Of a DNA stretch of 64,000 nucleotides, positions 44,357 through 52,558 are shown piece by piece. The notes under the pieces are model-generated. The model had not been told where the DNA came from and searched no databases. It saw nothing but the letters and a program-made list of their open reading frames with translations. Each line of letters starts with the position of its first letter. Position 1 is the stretch's first letter. The translations under genes were made by a program, and so were the position numbers. Source of the DNA: Streptomyces noursei ATCC 11455 (GTDB lineage: Bacteria; Actinomycetota; Actinomycetes; Streptomycetales; Streptomycetaceae); assembly GCF_001704275.1 (NCBI RefSeq), contig NZ_CP011533.1, forward strand, positions 6,696,001 to 6,760,000. The letters are read 5' to 3'.

Positions 44357-44445
44357 CCTCCCTTCGCCGGCATGACCCGGATCAGGTTCGTACGGTCGGA
44401 GGCCGGCCAGCCTCCCTCTCAGCCCGGTCCGTCCGGGCTCCCGCG
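44357..44445 (-). promoter_or_regulatory. TPP (THI-box) riboswitch
   Basis: On the minus strand it reads GGGAGCCCGG, then GGGCTGAGAGGG, then ACCTGATCCGGGTCATGCCGG and GAAGGGAGGGG. These are the P1/P2/P4-P5 signature blocks of the TPP aptamer. It overlaps the thiO ribosome-binding region, so it probably blocks translation when thiamine pyrophosphate is high. Confidence 0.95.
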
Positions 44446-44618
44446 AGTGCGTGCAGCCGCCACCCTAATACGGGCCGCGACGCGCCGTAAGGGAGCGCCC
44501 CGGCGGCGCGGCCCCGTACGCCCGCCGGCGGTCCCGGGCGGTGCCCTGGCGCCACGGCTCATGACGCTGTGTCAGAGATCTCCTTGCGCGGTGCTGCGGG
44601 CCGCGTCGTCCGCCGTCC

Positions 44619-44631
44619 TAGAGTGAGCGGG
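44619..44631 (+). promoter_or_regulatory. -10 box for leaderless FAD-reductase transcript
   Basis: TAGAGT at 44619-44624, six bases, then GTG; no ribosome-binding site. Confidence 0.55.
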
Positions 44632-45923
44632 TGAGCGAGCAGAGCAAGTCTCCCCAGGCCCCTGACCGCACGCCGCGCGTGGTGATCGCCGGCGCGGGGA
44701 TGGCGGGTGTGCAGACCGCCGTGGCCCTGCGCGAGCAAGGCTGGCGCGGCGCGATCACGCTCCTCGGCGACGAGCCCCACCAGCCCTACGACCGCCCCCC
44801 GCTGTCCAAGGCGGTGCTGCTCGGCAAGGCCGAGGGCTCGGCGTTCGACATCGACTTCGCCGGCCTCGGCATCGACCTCCGCCTCGGCTGCCCGGTCACC
44901 GCGCTGCGCCCGGCCGAGCACGTCGTCGAGACCGCCGAGGGCCCGATCCGCTACGACTACGCGGTCATCGCCACCGGTGCCGAACCGATCCGGCTGCCGG
45001 GCGGCGACGAGCTCCCCGACGTGCACCTCCTGCGCACCCTGGACGACGCCGAGCGGCTGCGTCCGGTGCTCGCCGCTCAGCACCGGATCGTGGTGGTGGG
45101 CGCCGGTTGGATCGGCGCGGAGTTCGCCACCGCGGCCCGTGAGGCGGGCTGCGAGGTCACCGTCGTCGAGGCCGCCGACCATCCGCTGGCCGGCGCCCTG
45201 CCCGCCGAGGTCGCCGCGTACATGACCGCCTGGTACACGGACGCCGGCGCTGACCTGCGCACCGGCGCCCGGGTCGCCTCCCTCGCGCCCGGCGCGGTGG
45301 CGCTGGCCGACGGCACCACCCTGCCCGCCGACGCCGTGGTCGTCGGGGTCGGTGCCCGGCCCGCCACCGGCTGGCTGGCCGGCTCCGGCGTCGCCCTCTC
45401 GCCCGAGGACGGCTCGGTCCTGGCCGACGAGCGGCTGCGCACCTCCGTCCCCGACGTCTACGCGGTCGGCGACTGCGCCTCCTTCCCGTCGGCCCGTTAC
45501 GACACCCGGCTGCTGGTCCACCACTGGGACAACGCCCTCCAGGGGCCCCGCACGGTGGCCGAGAACATCGCCGGCGGCGAGGCGGCGGGCGTGGTCTACG
45601 ACCCGGTGCCGTACTTCTGGTCCGAGCAGTTCGGGCGGTTCGTGCAGTACGCCGGCCACCACGTGGACGCCGACGAACTCGTCTGGCGCGGCGACCCGGC
45701 CGGCGCCGCCTGGTCGGTGATCTGGCTGCGGAGCGAGGGCCCGGACCGGGCGGAGCCGGCCGAGGGTGGTGCCGGGCGACCGGCGGGCCGGCTGGTCGCG
45801 CTGCTGGCCGTGGGGCGGCCGCGGGACCTGGCCCAGGGGCGGCGGCTGATCGAGAAGGGCGCACTGCTCGACCGGGAGCGGGCGGCGGACGCGGCCGTTC
45901 CGCTCAAGTCGGCGGTGCGGTAG
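44631..45923 (+). CDS. FAD/NAD(P)-dependent ferredoxin-reductase-type oxidoreductase
   Basis: 430 residues. The FAD motif VVIAGAGMAGVQTAVALREQG is present as GAGMAGVQ. A second dinucleotide fold is VVVGAGWIGAEFATAAREAG. The ATG box and FAD-binding VYAVGDCASF follow, then a reductase C-terminal domain. It is typical of ferredoxin/rubredoxin reductases partnering P450s or oxygenases. No partner gene is adjacent. It is divergent from the thiOSG operon. Confidence 0.87.
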   Translation: MSEQSKSPQAPDRTPRVVIAGAGMAGVQTAVALREQGWRGAITLLGDEPHQPYDRPPLSKAVLLGKAEGSAFDIDFAGLGIDLRLGCPVTALRPAEHVVETAEGPIRYDYAVIATGAEPIRLPGGDELPDVHLLRTLDDAERLRPVLAAQHRIVVVGAGWIGAEFATAAREAGCEVTVVEAADHPLAGALPAEVAAYMTAWYTDAGADLRTGARVASLAPGAVALADGTTLPADAVVVGVGARPATGWLAGSGVALSPEDGSVLADERLRTSVPDVYAVGDCASFPSARYDTRLLVHHWDNALQGPRTVAENIAGGEAAGVVYDPVPYFWSEQFGRFVQYAGHHVDADELVWRGDPAGAAWSVIWLRSEGPDRAEPAEGGAGRPAGRLVALLAVGRPRDLAQGRRLIEKGALLDRERAADAAVPLKSAVR

Positions 45924-46024
45924 GGGCGGTCGGCGGGCCGTACGGCTCACCCGGCGGTGTGCACGCGGCCCCTGACGGCGATGCCCGGCTACCGGCTGTC
46001 AGTGGGAGGTGGCAGGCTTGTCCT

Positions 46025-46390
46025 GTGACCGAGATTGACGTAAACATCGATGGGCTCGTCCCCGCCTGGCTGACCCTCCCCGACATCGCCGAGGAACTCG
46101 GCGTCGAGGTGACGCGCGTGCGGCAGCTGGTGAAGGAGGGCCAGCTGATCGCGGTGCGTCGCGGCGAGAACCGCGTGCTCCAGGTGCCCGCCGAATTCAT
46201 CAAGGACGGCAAGGTCGTCAAGGGCCTCGCCGGCACGCTGACGCTCCTGCGCGACGACGGTTTCGCCGACGAGGAGATGCTGGAGTGGCTCTTCACCGCC
46301 GATGACACCCTGCCCGGCACCCCGGCGCAGGCGCTGCGCGAGAATCGCGGCACGGAGGTCAAGCGCCGGGCCCAGGCCCTGGCCGTCTGA
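46025..46390 (+). CDS. Rv2175c-family winged-helix DNA-binding protein
   Basis: 121 residues. The first half is a winged helix-turn-helix (LTLPDIAEELGVEVTRVRQLV, then a wing AVRRGENRVLQVP), the second a helical dimer-like domain (GTLTLLRDDGFADEEMLEWLF). It matches the M. tuberculosis Rv2175c fold, a substrate of PknL; a PASTA kinase gene lies 5 kb away here. The GTG at 46025 is chosen by family start. Target DNA unknown. Confidence 0.83.
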   Translation: MTEIDVNIDGLVPAWLTLPDIAEELGVEVTRVRQLVKEGQLIAVRRGENRVLQVPAEFIKDGKVVKGLAGTLTLLRDDGFADEEMLEWLFTADDTLPGTPAQALRENRGTEVKRRAQALAV

Positions 46391-46441
46391 CGGACCCGCG
46401 TCCGCCCAGTAACCGCACCACGCATCCGTAACCGCATCCAC

Positions 46442-46479
46442 GCGTCGTACGGACCGGTCCCGGCCGGTCCGTACGACGC
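46442..46479 (+). terminator. Strong hairpin before thiE
   Basis: 16-bp perfect stem (46442-46457 with 46464-46479), 6-nt loop. It likely ends the Rv2175c-like transcript; it lies only 22 bp before thiE. Confidence 0.7.
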
Positions 46480-46501
46480 CGACGAGGGGGGAAGCCGCCC
46501 G

Positions 46502-47152
46502 ATGACCACCGCTCGACAGGCCCTGTCCGACGCCCGGCTCTACCTGTGCACCGACGCGCGCACCCGCCAGGGCGATCTCCCGCAGTTCCTGGACGCGGTG
46601 CTGGCCTCGGGCGTGGACATCGTCCAGCTCCGCGACAAGGGCATGGAGGCCGGCCAGGAGCTGCGCCACCTGGAGGTCTTCGCCGATGCCTGCCGGCGGC
46701 ACGGCAAGCTGCTCGCGGTCAACGACCGCGCGGACGTCGCCCATGCCGCGGGCGCCGAGGTGCTCCATCTCGGCCAGGGGGACCTGCCGGTCCCGGCCGC
46801 CCGCGCCCTGCTCGGTCCGGAGCCGCTGATCGGCCGCTCCACCCACGCCGAGGCCGAGGTGGACGCCGCGCTCACCGAGCCCGGGGTGGACTACTTCTGC
46901 ACCGGCCCCTGCTGGCCCACGCCGACCAAGCCCGGCCGGCACGCCCCGGGGCTGGACCTGGTCCGGTACGCCGCCGCGCGGAACCCCGAGCGCCCCTGGT
47001 TCGCCATCGGCGGCATCGACGCCGGCAACCTCGACGAGGTGCTGGCGGCCGGCGCCCGCCGGGTGGTGGTGGTCCGCGCGATCACCGAGGCCGAGGACCC
47101 GGGCGCGGCGGCCACCGAGCTGGCCAAGCGGATCCGGTCCTGGCCCGTCTGA
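46502..47152 (+). CDS. thiE: Thiamine-phosphate synthase
   Basis: A 216-residue TIM barrel that joins HMP-pyrophosphate and thiazole phosphate. Typical blocks: [51 protein letters not shown], and a C-terminal phosphate loop [20 protein letters not shown] precedes the ATG. No TPP aptamer is seen upstream, in contrast to thiOSG. Confidence 0.94.
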   Translation: MTTARQALSDARLYLCTDARTRQGDLPQFLDAVLASGVDIVQLRDKGMEAGQELRHLEVFADACRRHGKLLAVNDRADVAHAAGAEVLHLGQGDLPVPAARALLGPEPLIGRSTHAEAEVDAALTEPGVDYFCTGPCWPTPTKPGRHAPGLDLVRYAAARNPERPWFAIGGIDAGNLDEVLAAGARRVVVVRAITEAEDPGAAATELAKRIRSWPV

Positions 47153-47273
47153 CCAGGGGGTCCGGCGCCCACCGGGAGACCCCGGAATGGACGGGAGATG
47201 TCCACGTAGTGGACAGGAACCGCGCCAACCAGCCATTACGCCGATGCCGGTTGGTGTCCGTCCGGGCTGTGGT

Positions 47274-47286
47274 TAACCTGCCGGTA
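47274..47286 (+). promoter_or_regulatory. -10 box for leaderless metF transcript
   Basis: TAACCT at 47274-47279, six bases, then ATG; no ribosome-binding site. Confidence 0.6.
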
Positions 47287-48203
47287 TGGCCCTAGGTACA
47301 GCTTCCACCAGGACTGATCGCGCACGTACCGTGCGCGACCTGCTTGCTTCCGGCAAGCGGTCCTATTCGTTCGAGTTCGCCGCGCCCAAGACGGAGAAGG
47401 GCGAGCGGACGCTGTGGAACGCCATCCGCCGCATCGAGGCCGTCGCCCCGACCTTCGTGTCGGTGACCTACGGCGCCGGCGGCACCTCCCGCGACGGCAC
47501 GGTCCGTGCCACCGAGCGCATCGCCACCGACACCACCCTCACCCCCGTTGCCCACCTGACCGCGGTCAACCACTCCACCGCCGAGCTGCGCAACATCATC
47601 GGCCAGTACGCCGACGCCGGGATCCGCAACATGCTCGCGCTGCGCGGCGACCCGCCGGGCGACCCCATGGGCGAGTGGGTCAAGCACCCCGAGGGCATCA
47701 GCTACGCCGCCGACCTGGTCCGGCTGATCAAGGAGTCCGGCGACTTCTGCGTCGGCGTGGCGGCCTTCCCCGAGATGCACCCGCGCTCGACGGAATGGGA
47801 CGCCGACATCCGGCATTTCGTCGACAAATGCCGCGCCGGCGCCGACTTCGCGATCACGCAGATGTTCTTCTATCCGGAGGACTACTTCCGGCTGCGCGAC
47901 CGGGTCCGCGCCGCGGGTTGCTCGACGCCGATCATTCCGGAGATCATGCCGGTGACCAACGTGCGTCAGATCGAGCGGTTTGCGCAGCTCAGCAACGCCG
48001 CGTTCCCGCCCGAGCTCGCCGAGCGCATCCTCGCGGTCAAGGACGACCCGGCGGCGGTACGCTCCATTGGCATCGAGTACGCGACGGACCTGTGTGCGCG
48101 CTTGATGGCCGAGGACGTGCCCGGGTTGCACTTCATCACCCTGAACCACTCCACGGCGACCCTGGAAATCTACGAGAACCTGGGGCTGCACCAGCGGCCC
48201 TGA
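47286..48203 (+). CDS. metF: 5,10-methylenetetrahydrofolate reductase
   Basis: A 305-residue FAD enzyme that makes 5-methyl-THF for methionine synthesis. Typical blocks: [14 protein letters not shown] with the catalytic Glu, [33 protein letters not shown] and [13 protein letters not shown]. It is a cytoplasmic TIM barrel. Together with the SAM-IV-controlled gene at 7.5 kb it belongs to methyl-group metabolism. Confidence 0.96.
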   Translation: MALGTASTRTDRARTVRDLLASGKRSYSFEFAAPKTEKGERTLWNAIRRIEAVAPTFVSVTYGAGGTSRDGTVRATERIATDTTLTPVAHLTAVNHSTAELRNIIGQYADAGIRNMLALRGDPPGDPMGEWVKHPEGISYAADLVRLIKESGDFCVGVAAFPEMHPRSTEWDADIRHFVDKCRAGADFAITQMFFYPEDYFRLRDRVRAAGCSTPIIPEIMPVTNVRQIERFAQLSNAAFPPELAERILAVKDDPAAVRSIGIEYATDLCARLMAEDVPGLHFITLNHSTATLEIYENLGLHQRP

Positions 48204-48239
48204 TCACGGCGGCCGGAATCCGGCGGAAGAGGGGCGCAT

Positions 48240-49277
48240 ATGGGCTGGACGATCCTCTACATCGCGTTCGGCCTGGTCGCCCTGTGGCTGCTCGGCGAGG
48301 TGCTGTTCCAGAACAAGGCGCCGCTGCGCTGGCGGCTGCTGGCGCTGTGCGGCTTCCTCGGCGTGGTCACCGGCGTGCTCCTCCCCTCGGTCATAGTGAT
48401 CGCGCTGGGCGGCATCGCCTTCGCGGTGGGGCAGACCTATGTGACGCTCTCCGTCCGCCGCGGCTACGAGGACGGCTGGACGATCGGCGGGCGGCCCAAG
48501 CCGAACCGCCGGCGTCGCGCGCGCTCCTCCCGCGGTCCCGCGGCCGGGCCGAAGCTCCAGGTCTCCGGGCTGACGGAGGAGACGCCCGAGGCCGTCGTGG
48601 GAAGCGGCACGGAGCCCACGGCCGGCGCCCACGACGGCGCCCACGACGGCGTCGGCGTCGGGGTGCCGGACCCGTATCAGCCGCTGCCGGACCAGGTCGG
48701 CCCCGGCGAACCGCCCGCCGCCGCACCGGACTTCGCCTCCGCCTCCGCCTTCGCGGACGCCCCCACCGTCTACGCCCCCCAGCCGCTGCCGGACGAGACC
48801 GGGGCCTACGGCGTCTACAGCCGCGACTCCCGCCCCGACCCGTTGGCCGCCGCCTCGTACGACGTCTTCGGAAACGTCACTGCGGAGGGCGACGGCAACG
48901 CCCATGGCTACGGCGGCGGTTACGGCGCGACCCCCGGCCAGGGCGAGTACACCGACCCCTACCCGGCCTACGACGACGGCTCCTACCACGGCGGGCAGGC
49001 GCCCTACTCGGACCCGTACATCGGCACCCAGCAGTACGCCGCGCACTACGACCCCTACGAGGAGCCCGACGCGTTCGGCGGGGCGCCGTACCAGCCGGGG
49101 CAGTACGACGGCCTCGGCGGCCAGCCGGCGCAGCAGTACGGCCAGGAGTACTACCACCCGCAGGCCCCGCAGGACGGCGCCTGGGTGCCGCAGCAGCGGG
49201 ACACCGGGCACGGGGCGGAGCACCCGTCCTACCCGCCCCCGCAGCCGGGGTACGACGAGCAGCGCTACCACTACTGA
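48240..49277 (+). CDS. Membrane protein with long Tyr/Pro/Gly-rich disordered tail
   Basis: 345 residues. Three hydrophobic segments fill about residues 1-75. A basic patch RPKPNRRRRARSSR then leads into about 230 residues of low-complexity sequence rich in Tyr, Pro, Gly, Asp and Gln, with repeated DPY motifs. It starts 36 bp after metF. No known domain is seen; the tail could drive assembly or be a phosphorylation platform. Function unknown. Confidence 0.8.
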   Translation: MGWTILYIAFGLVALWLLGEVLFQNKAPLRWRLLALCGFLGVVTGVLLPSVIVIALGGIAFAVGQTYVTLSVRRGYEDGWTIGGRPKPNRRRRARSSRGPAAGPKLQVSGLTEETPEAVVGSGTEPTAGAHDGAHDGVGVGVPDPYQPLPDQVGPGEPPAAAPDFASASAFADAPTVYAPQPLPDETGAYGVYSRDSRPDPLAAASYDVFGNVTAEGDGNAHGYGGGYGATPGQGEYTDPYPAYDDGSYHGGQAPYSDPYIGTQQYAAHYDPYEEPDAFGGAPYQPGQYDGLGGQPAQQYGQEYYHPQAPQDGAWVPQQRDTGHGAEHPSYPPPQPGYDEQRYHY

Positions 49278-49347
49278 GCGGCGGGCGGCGGCCGCATGGC
49301 GGCCCGGCCTCGTCGCCGGCCCCGGCATCCCGGGGCCGGGCACGGGC

Positions 49348-50874
49348 TCACTCCGAGCCGTGCCAGTCGTCGCCGTTGACGATCAGGCCCGCGACGATCG
49401 CCCCGGACATCCCGGCGTGCGCCAGTCCGCCACCGGGGTGGGACCAGCCGCCGACGGCGTAGAGGCCCGGTATCCGGGTGCGGTTGCCGGGCCGCAGGAA
49501 GCGCCCTTCCCGGCCCGCCAGCGCCGGGCCGGGCACCGGCCCGCCGTCGGCCGGCGAGCGGACCTCCCGCCACAGCACCCGCTCCCGCAGGCCCGGTACG
49601 GCCGCCTCGGCGCTCGCCACCAGCTCGTCCGCCGCGCGCTCCAGGACCGCGGGATCCCGCCAGTCGACCGGGCCGTGCGGGGCGACGGTGGCGGTGAGCG
49701 TCACCGCCTCGTGCGCGTCGTCGGGGCGCGTCGCCGGGTCGTCGGGGCGCAGCACCGTCACCGTCGGCCGGGCGCAGGGGTCCCGGGGGGCGGGCCCGTC
49801 GCCGAAGACGCCGGCCAGCTCCGCGGCGCGGTCCGCGGCATGGACCACCGTGCGGTGCACCGCGTCCGCGGGGCGGGCGCCGCGCAGCGCCAGACAGACC
49901 GTCAGCCGCGCGCCGACCTCCCGGTCGCCCGGCTCCGGAGCCGGGCGGACGTCGCCGTCGCCCCAGGGCGCGCGGCCCGCGCACAGGCCCGGCAGCCGGA
50001 CCGGGTCGACGCCCGCGACCACGAACTCCGCCTCGGCGACCCGGCCGTCGGCCAGCTCCACGCCCGCGGCCCGGCCGTCCTTCTCCACGATCCGGGTCAC
50101 CTCGGCGTCGAAGGCGAACTCCACCTTGCGGGCCCGGCAGCGCGCGTACAGCGCGTCGGCCAGTGCGCGCATCCCGCCGGCGACGTACCAACTGCCGAAG
50201 GTCTGCTCCATGTACGGCAGCACGGTCGCGCTCGCCGGGGCGGTGCGCGGGTCGAAGCCGTACGCCAGGGCGTGGCTCTCCAGGAGGGCGATCAGCCGGG
50301 GATCGGCGAGCTCCCGCCGGGCGACCTCGGCGAGGGTCGCGGTGGTCGGGCCCTTGCCCCCGCCCAGCCCGAACAGGCCGCGCCGGCGCACCGCCGGATA
50401 CGGGTCGCGCCCCAGCACGTGCCAGTCCGCCCACAGCGGCTCCTCCAGGAGCGGCCGGCGGGTGGCGTCCCACGCCTCGCGGGCGCGGACCATCAGATCG
50501 CTCCAGCGCTCGCCGCTGCCGGTGCCCAGGGCCTCGTCCAGCGCGGCCAGGACGCCGGCCCGCGAGGCGTTCGGCAGCGTCGCGGCGGTGCCGTCGGCGA
50601 AGACGTGCCGGCTCGCGGGGTCGACCTGGGTCAGCTCGACGCAGCTCTCCAGCGGCTCGCGGCCGGTCTTGATGAACAGATCGCGGTGCACCGCCGGCAG
50701 ATGCAGCAGGCCGGGCCCCGTGTCGAAGGCGAAGCCGTCCCGCTCGAAGCGGCCCACCGCGCCGCCGTACGTCGCACCGCGCTCGAACACCGCCACCCGG
50801 TGGCCCGCGACGGCCAGCCGGGCGGCGGCCGCCATGGCGCCCGTCCCGGCGCCGATCACCGCAATCCCTGCCAT
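49348..50874 (-). CDS. CrtI-type phytoene desaturase-like FAD oxidoreductase
   Basis: 508 residues. The N-terminal FAD fold is IAVIGAGTGAMAAAARLAVAGHRVAVFERG, seen as GAGTGAMAAAARLA plus the acidic strand end. GGAVGRFERDGFAFDTGPGLLHLP is the CrtI-family substrate-loop block, and the C-terminal FAD contact is GLYAVGGWSHPGGGLAHAGMSG. No other carotenoid genes are adjacent, so it may act on another isoprenoid or lipid. TACAGT 7 nt before the ATG suggests a leaderless transcript. Confidence 0.85.
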   Translation of the reverse strand: MAGIAVIGAGTGAMAAAARLAVAGHRVAVFERGATYGGAVGRFERDGFAFDTGPGLLHLPAVHRDLFIKTGREPLESCVELTQVDPASRHVFADGTAATLPNASRAGVLAALDEALGTGSGERWSDLMVRAREAWDATRRPLLEEPLWADWHVLGRDPYPAVRRRGLFGLGGGKGPTTATLAEVARRELADPRLIALLESHALAYGFDPRTAPASATVLPYMEQTFGSWYVAGGMRALADALYARCRARKVEFAFDAEVTRIVEKDGRAAGVELADGRVAEAEFVVAGVDPVRLPGLCAGRAPWGDGDVRPAPEPGDREVGARLTVCLALRGARPADAVHRTVVHAADRAAELAGVFGDGPAPRDPCARPTVTVLRPDDPATRPDDAHEAVTLTATVAPHGPVDWRDPAVLERAADELVASAEAAVPGLRERVLWREVRSPADGGPVPGPALAGREGRFLRPGNRTRIPGLYAVGGWSHPGGGLAHAGMSGAIVAGLIVNGDDWHGSE

Positions 50875-50940
50875 GCCTGCGACTGTATCCGGCGGCACCG
50901 ACAGCAGCGCCGACGGCCGGTGCCCCGGCCGGCGGCGGGC

Positions 50941-51561
50941 TCAGCCGACCGGCGGTGCGGCGCCGTCCGCAGGGGCCGGCCGCCTCGCCGCGCGCCGCTC
51001 CCGCCGGCGCCGCAGGTACCGGCGGATCCGCGACCACAGGAAGATCACCACCGTGATGCCCGCGACCAGCAGCACCGCCGCGATGCCCGCCGCGATCCAC
51101 GGGTGGAACAGCGCGAACGCGACGATCCCCGCGACGCCCAGGTCCTCGGTCAGGCTCAGCACGATGTTGCTCGCCGGCTCTGGCGAGGTGTTGACCGCGA
51201 TCCGGGTGCCCGCCTTGACCAGATGGCTCACCAGCGCCGTGGAGCCGCCCACCGCACCGGCCGCCAGCTGGGGCAGCGACCCGTCGTGCCCGGCCAGCAG
51301 GGCCGCCACCACACCGCCGGCGATCGGCCGGATCACGGTGTGCACGGCGTCCCAGACGGAGTCCACGTAGGGGACCTTGTCGGCGACCGCCTCGGCGACG
51401 AAGAGCACCGCCGCGACGATCAGGACGTCGGGCCGCTCCAGGGCGGCGGGGACCTCGTCGGAGACGCCGGTCGCGCCGAGCAGGCCGAGCAGCAGGACGA
51501 CGGCGTAGGCGTTGATCCCGCTCGCCCAGCCGCTGGTGAAGACCAAGGGAAGTACGGACAC
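50941..51561 (-). CDS. DUF4126-type integral membrane protein
   Basis: 206 residues, mostly hydrophobic: an N-terminal helix SGINAYAVVLLLGLLG, further helices to about residue 175, and a basic cytoplasmic tail RRYLRRRRERRAARR. Conserved-looking Gly/Asp positions (GINAY, DSVWDAVHT) match DUF4126. GTG start at 51561. The function is unknown. The upstream region holds the palindrome GAGTA-TCCG-TACTC. Confidence 0.78.
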   Translation of the reverse strand: MSVLPLVFTSGWASGINAYAVVLLLGLLGATGVSDEVPAALERPDVLIVAAVLFVAEAVADKVPYVDSVWDAVHTVIRPIAGGVVAALLAGHDGSLPQLAAGAVGGSTALVSHLVKAGTRIAVNTSPEPASNIVLSLTEDLGVAGIVAFALFHPWIAAGIAAVLLVAGITVVIFLWSRIRRYLRRRRERRAARRPAPADGAAPPVG

Positions 51562-51778
51562 GCGGCAGATCGTAGGCGGTCGGCGGGGCCCGCCGCCCGG
51601 CTCATGAGGCGCGGTGCTCAGCTTTGAGTATCCGTACTCAGACGCCGAGATGAGTAGGTACGCGGATGGGCCGACACCGGCCTGGACGGAAGAGTGGGGG
51701 CCACGGACGGGAAGCGGCGCCGCACCGCCGACACGGGGCGGCGGAGCGGCGTGGCTCCCGGACGTGACGGAGGAACCC

Positions 51779-51828
51779 ACGGGGGAAGACGGGGGACTCC
51801 ACGGGGGAGTACGGGGGAAGGACGGGGG
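51779..51828 (+). repeat. Five ACGGGGG repeats at 10-12-bp spacing
   Basis: Units begin at 51779, 51789, 51801, 51811 and 51822. Five G5 tracts with 5-7-nt loops could form a G-quadruplex on the plus strand, which is the template strand for the flanking minus-strand genes. Confidence 0.85.
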
Positions 51829-51829
51829 C

Positions 51830-51882
51830 GGCGCTGCCCTGGTCGGATCGGTCGGGGGAACGATCTGTGCCAGGGCAGCGCC
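51830..51882 (-). terminator. Terminator of the ABC-YhgE-TetR operon
   Basis: 13-bp outer stem (51830-51842 with 51870-51882) enclosing a second 5-bp stem (51846-51850 with 51861-51865), just after the tetR stop. Confidence 0.7.
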
Positions 51883-51908
51883 CATGTGCGCGGGGACCGG
51901 GCGCCCGC

Positions 51909-52523
51909 TCAGGCGGGGCGCCCGGTGACCCGCCCCTGGAGGAGCCGCGACAGTGCCGCGTGCACGTCGTCGATCGACCGGTCCGGCTGGTACGACTGCC
52001 AGTCCAGGGCGGCCACCAGGACCATCCCGAACAGTGCCGAGGCGGTCAGCGGGATGTCGATCTCCTCGCTCAGCTCGCCGCCGGCCACCGCCTCCCGCAG
52101 CACGTTCTCCACCACCGTGATGGCCCGCTCCCGCACCACCATGAGCGTGGACTGCCAGGCCCGGTTGGTGCGCCACAGCTCGGCGACGTAGAGCTGGGTG
52201 AGCGCCGGGTAGCGGGCGATGAAGTCCAGGCCCGCCCGGATCATCGCGTCCAGGGCGTCGACCCGGGTGCCGCCCCGGTCGGTGACCTCGTCGGCGGCTG
52301 TCTGGAGGGAGGACGCCAACAGCTCGATGCCGTGCCGCAGCAGCTCCTCGAAGAGGACGTTCTTGCTCGCGAAGTTGTAGTACACCGTGCCCTTCGCGAC
52401 CCCCGCCCGTTCGGCGATCTCGTCCACCGTGGTGGAGGAGAAGCCCTGTTCGGCGATGAGCGTGACCGCGGCCTCGAAGAGCTTGCGCCGGGTGGCGTCG
52501 CGGCGTGTGTTGGAGCTGTCCAT
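51909..52523 (-). CDS. TetR-family repressor of the YhgE operon
   Basis: 204 residues. N-terminal helix-turn-helix: TRRKLFEAAVTLIAEQGFSSTTVDEIAERAGVAKGTVYYNF (several runs). The C-terminal ligand domain has no assignable ligand. Last gene of a three-gene operon, 35 bp after the YhgE gene. A perfect TetR-type palindrome in front of the first gene is the likely target, giving autoregulation. Confidence 0.9.
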   Translation of the reverse strand: MDSSNTRRDATRRKLFEAAVTLIAEQGFSSTTVDEIAERAGVAKGTVYYNFASKNVLFEELLRHGIELLASSLQTAADEVTDRGGTRVDALDAMIRAGLDFIARYPALTQLYVAELWRTNRAWQSTLMVVRERAITVVENVLREAVAGGELSEEIDIPLTASALFGMVLVAALDWQSYQPDRSIDDVHAALSRLLQGRVTGRPA

Positions 52524-52558
52524 AGGGGCGATTGTGCCGGTCTTCGTTGGGCGCGCGC

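Larger units (their letters stand above)
51562..51908. other. 347-bp gene-free stretch with palindrome, G-tracts and terminator
   Basis: No credible gene. It contains GAGTA-TCCG-TACTC (51626-51639), five phased ACGGGGG units (51779-51828) and a long hairpin (51830-51882). A 104-codon plus-strand reading frame here lacks codon bias and was rejected. Confidence 0.7.

Noticed and set aside
46442..46479. TPP riboswitch before thiE
   Set aside because: The region holds a simple palindrome; none of the THI-box blocks found before thiO are present.
51614..51928. 104-codon plus-strand ORF upstream of the DUF4126 gene
   Set aside because: No codon bias or ribosome-binding site; it runs through the G-tract repeat and terminator and overlaps the tetR end.
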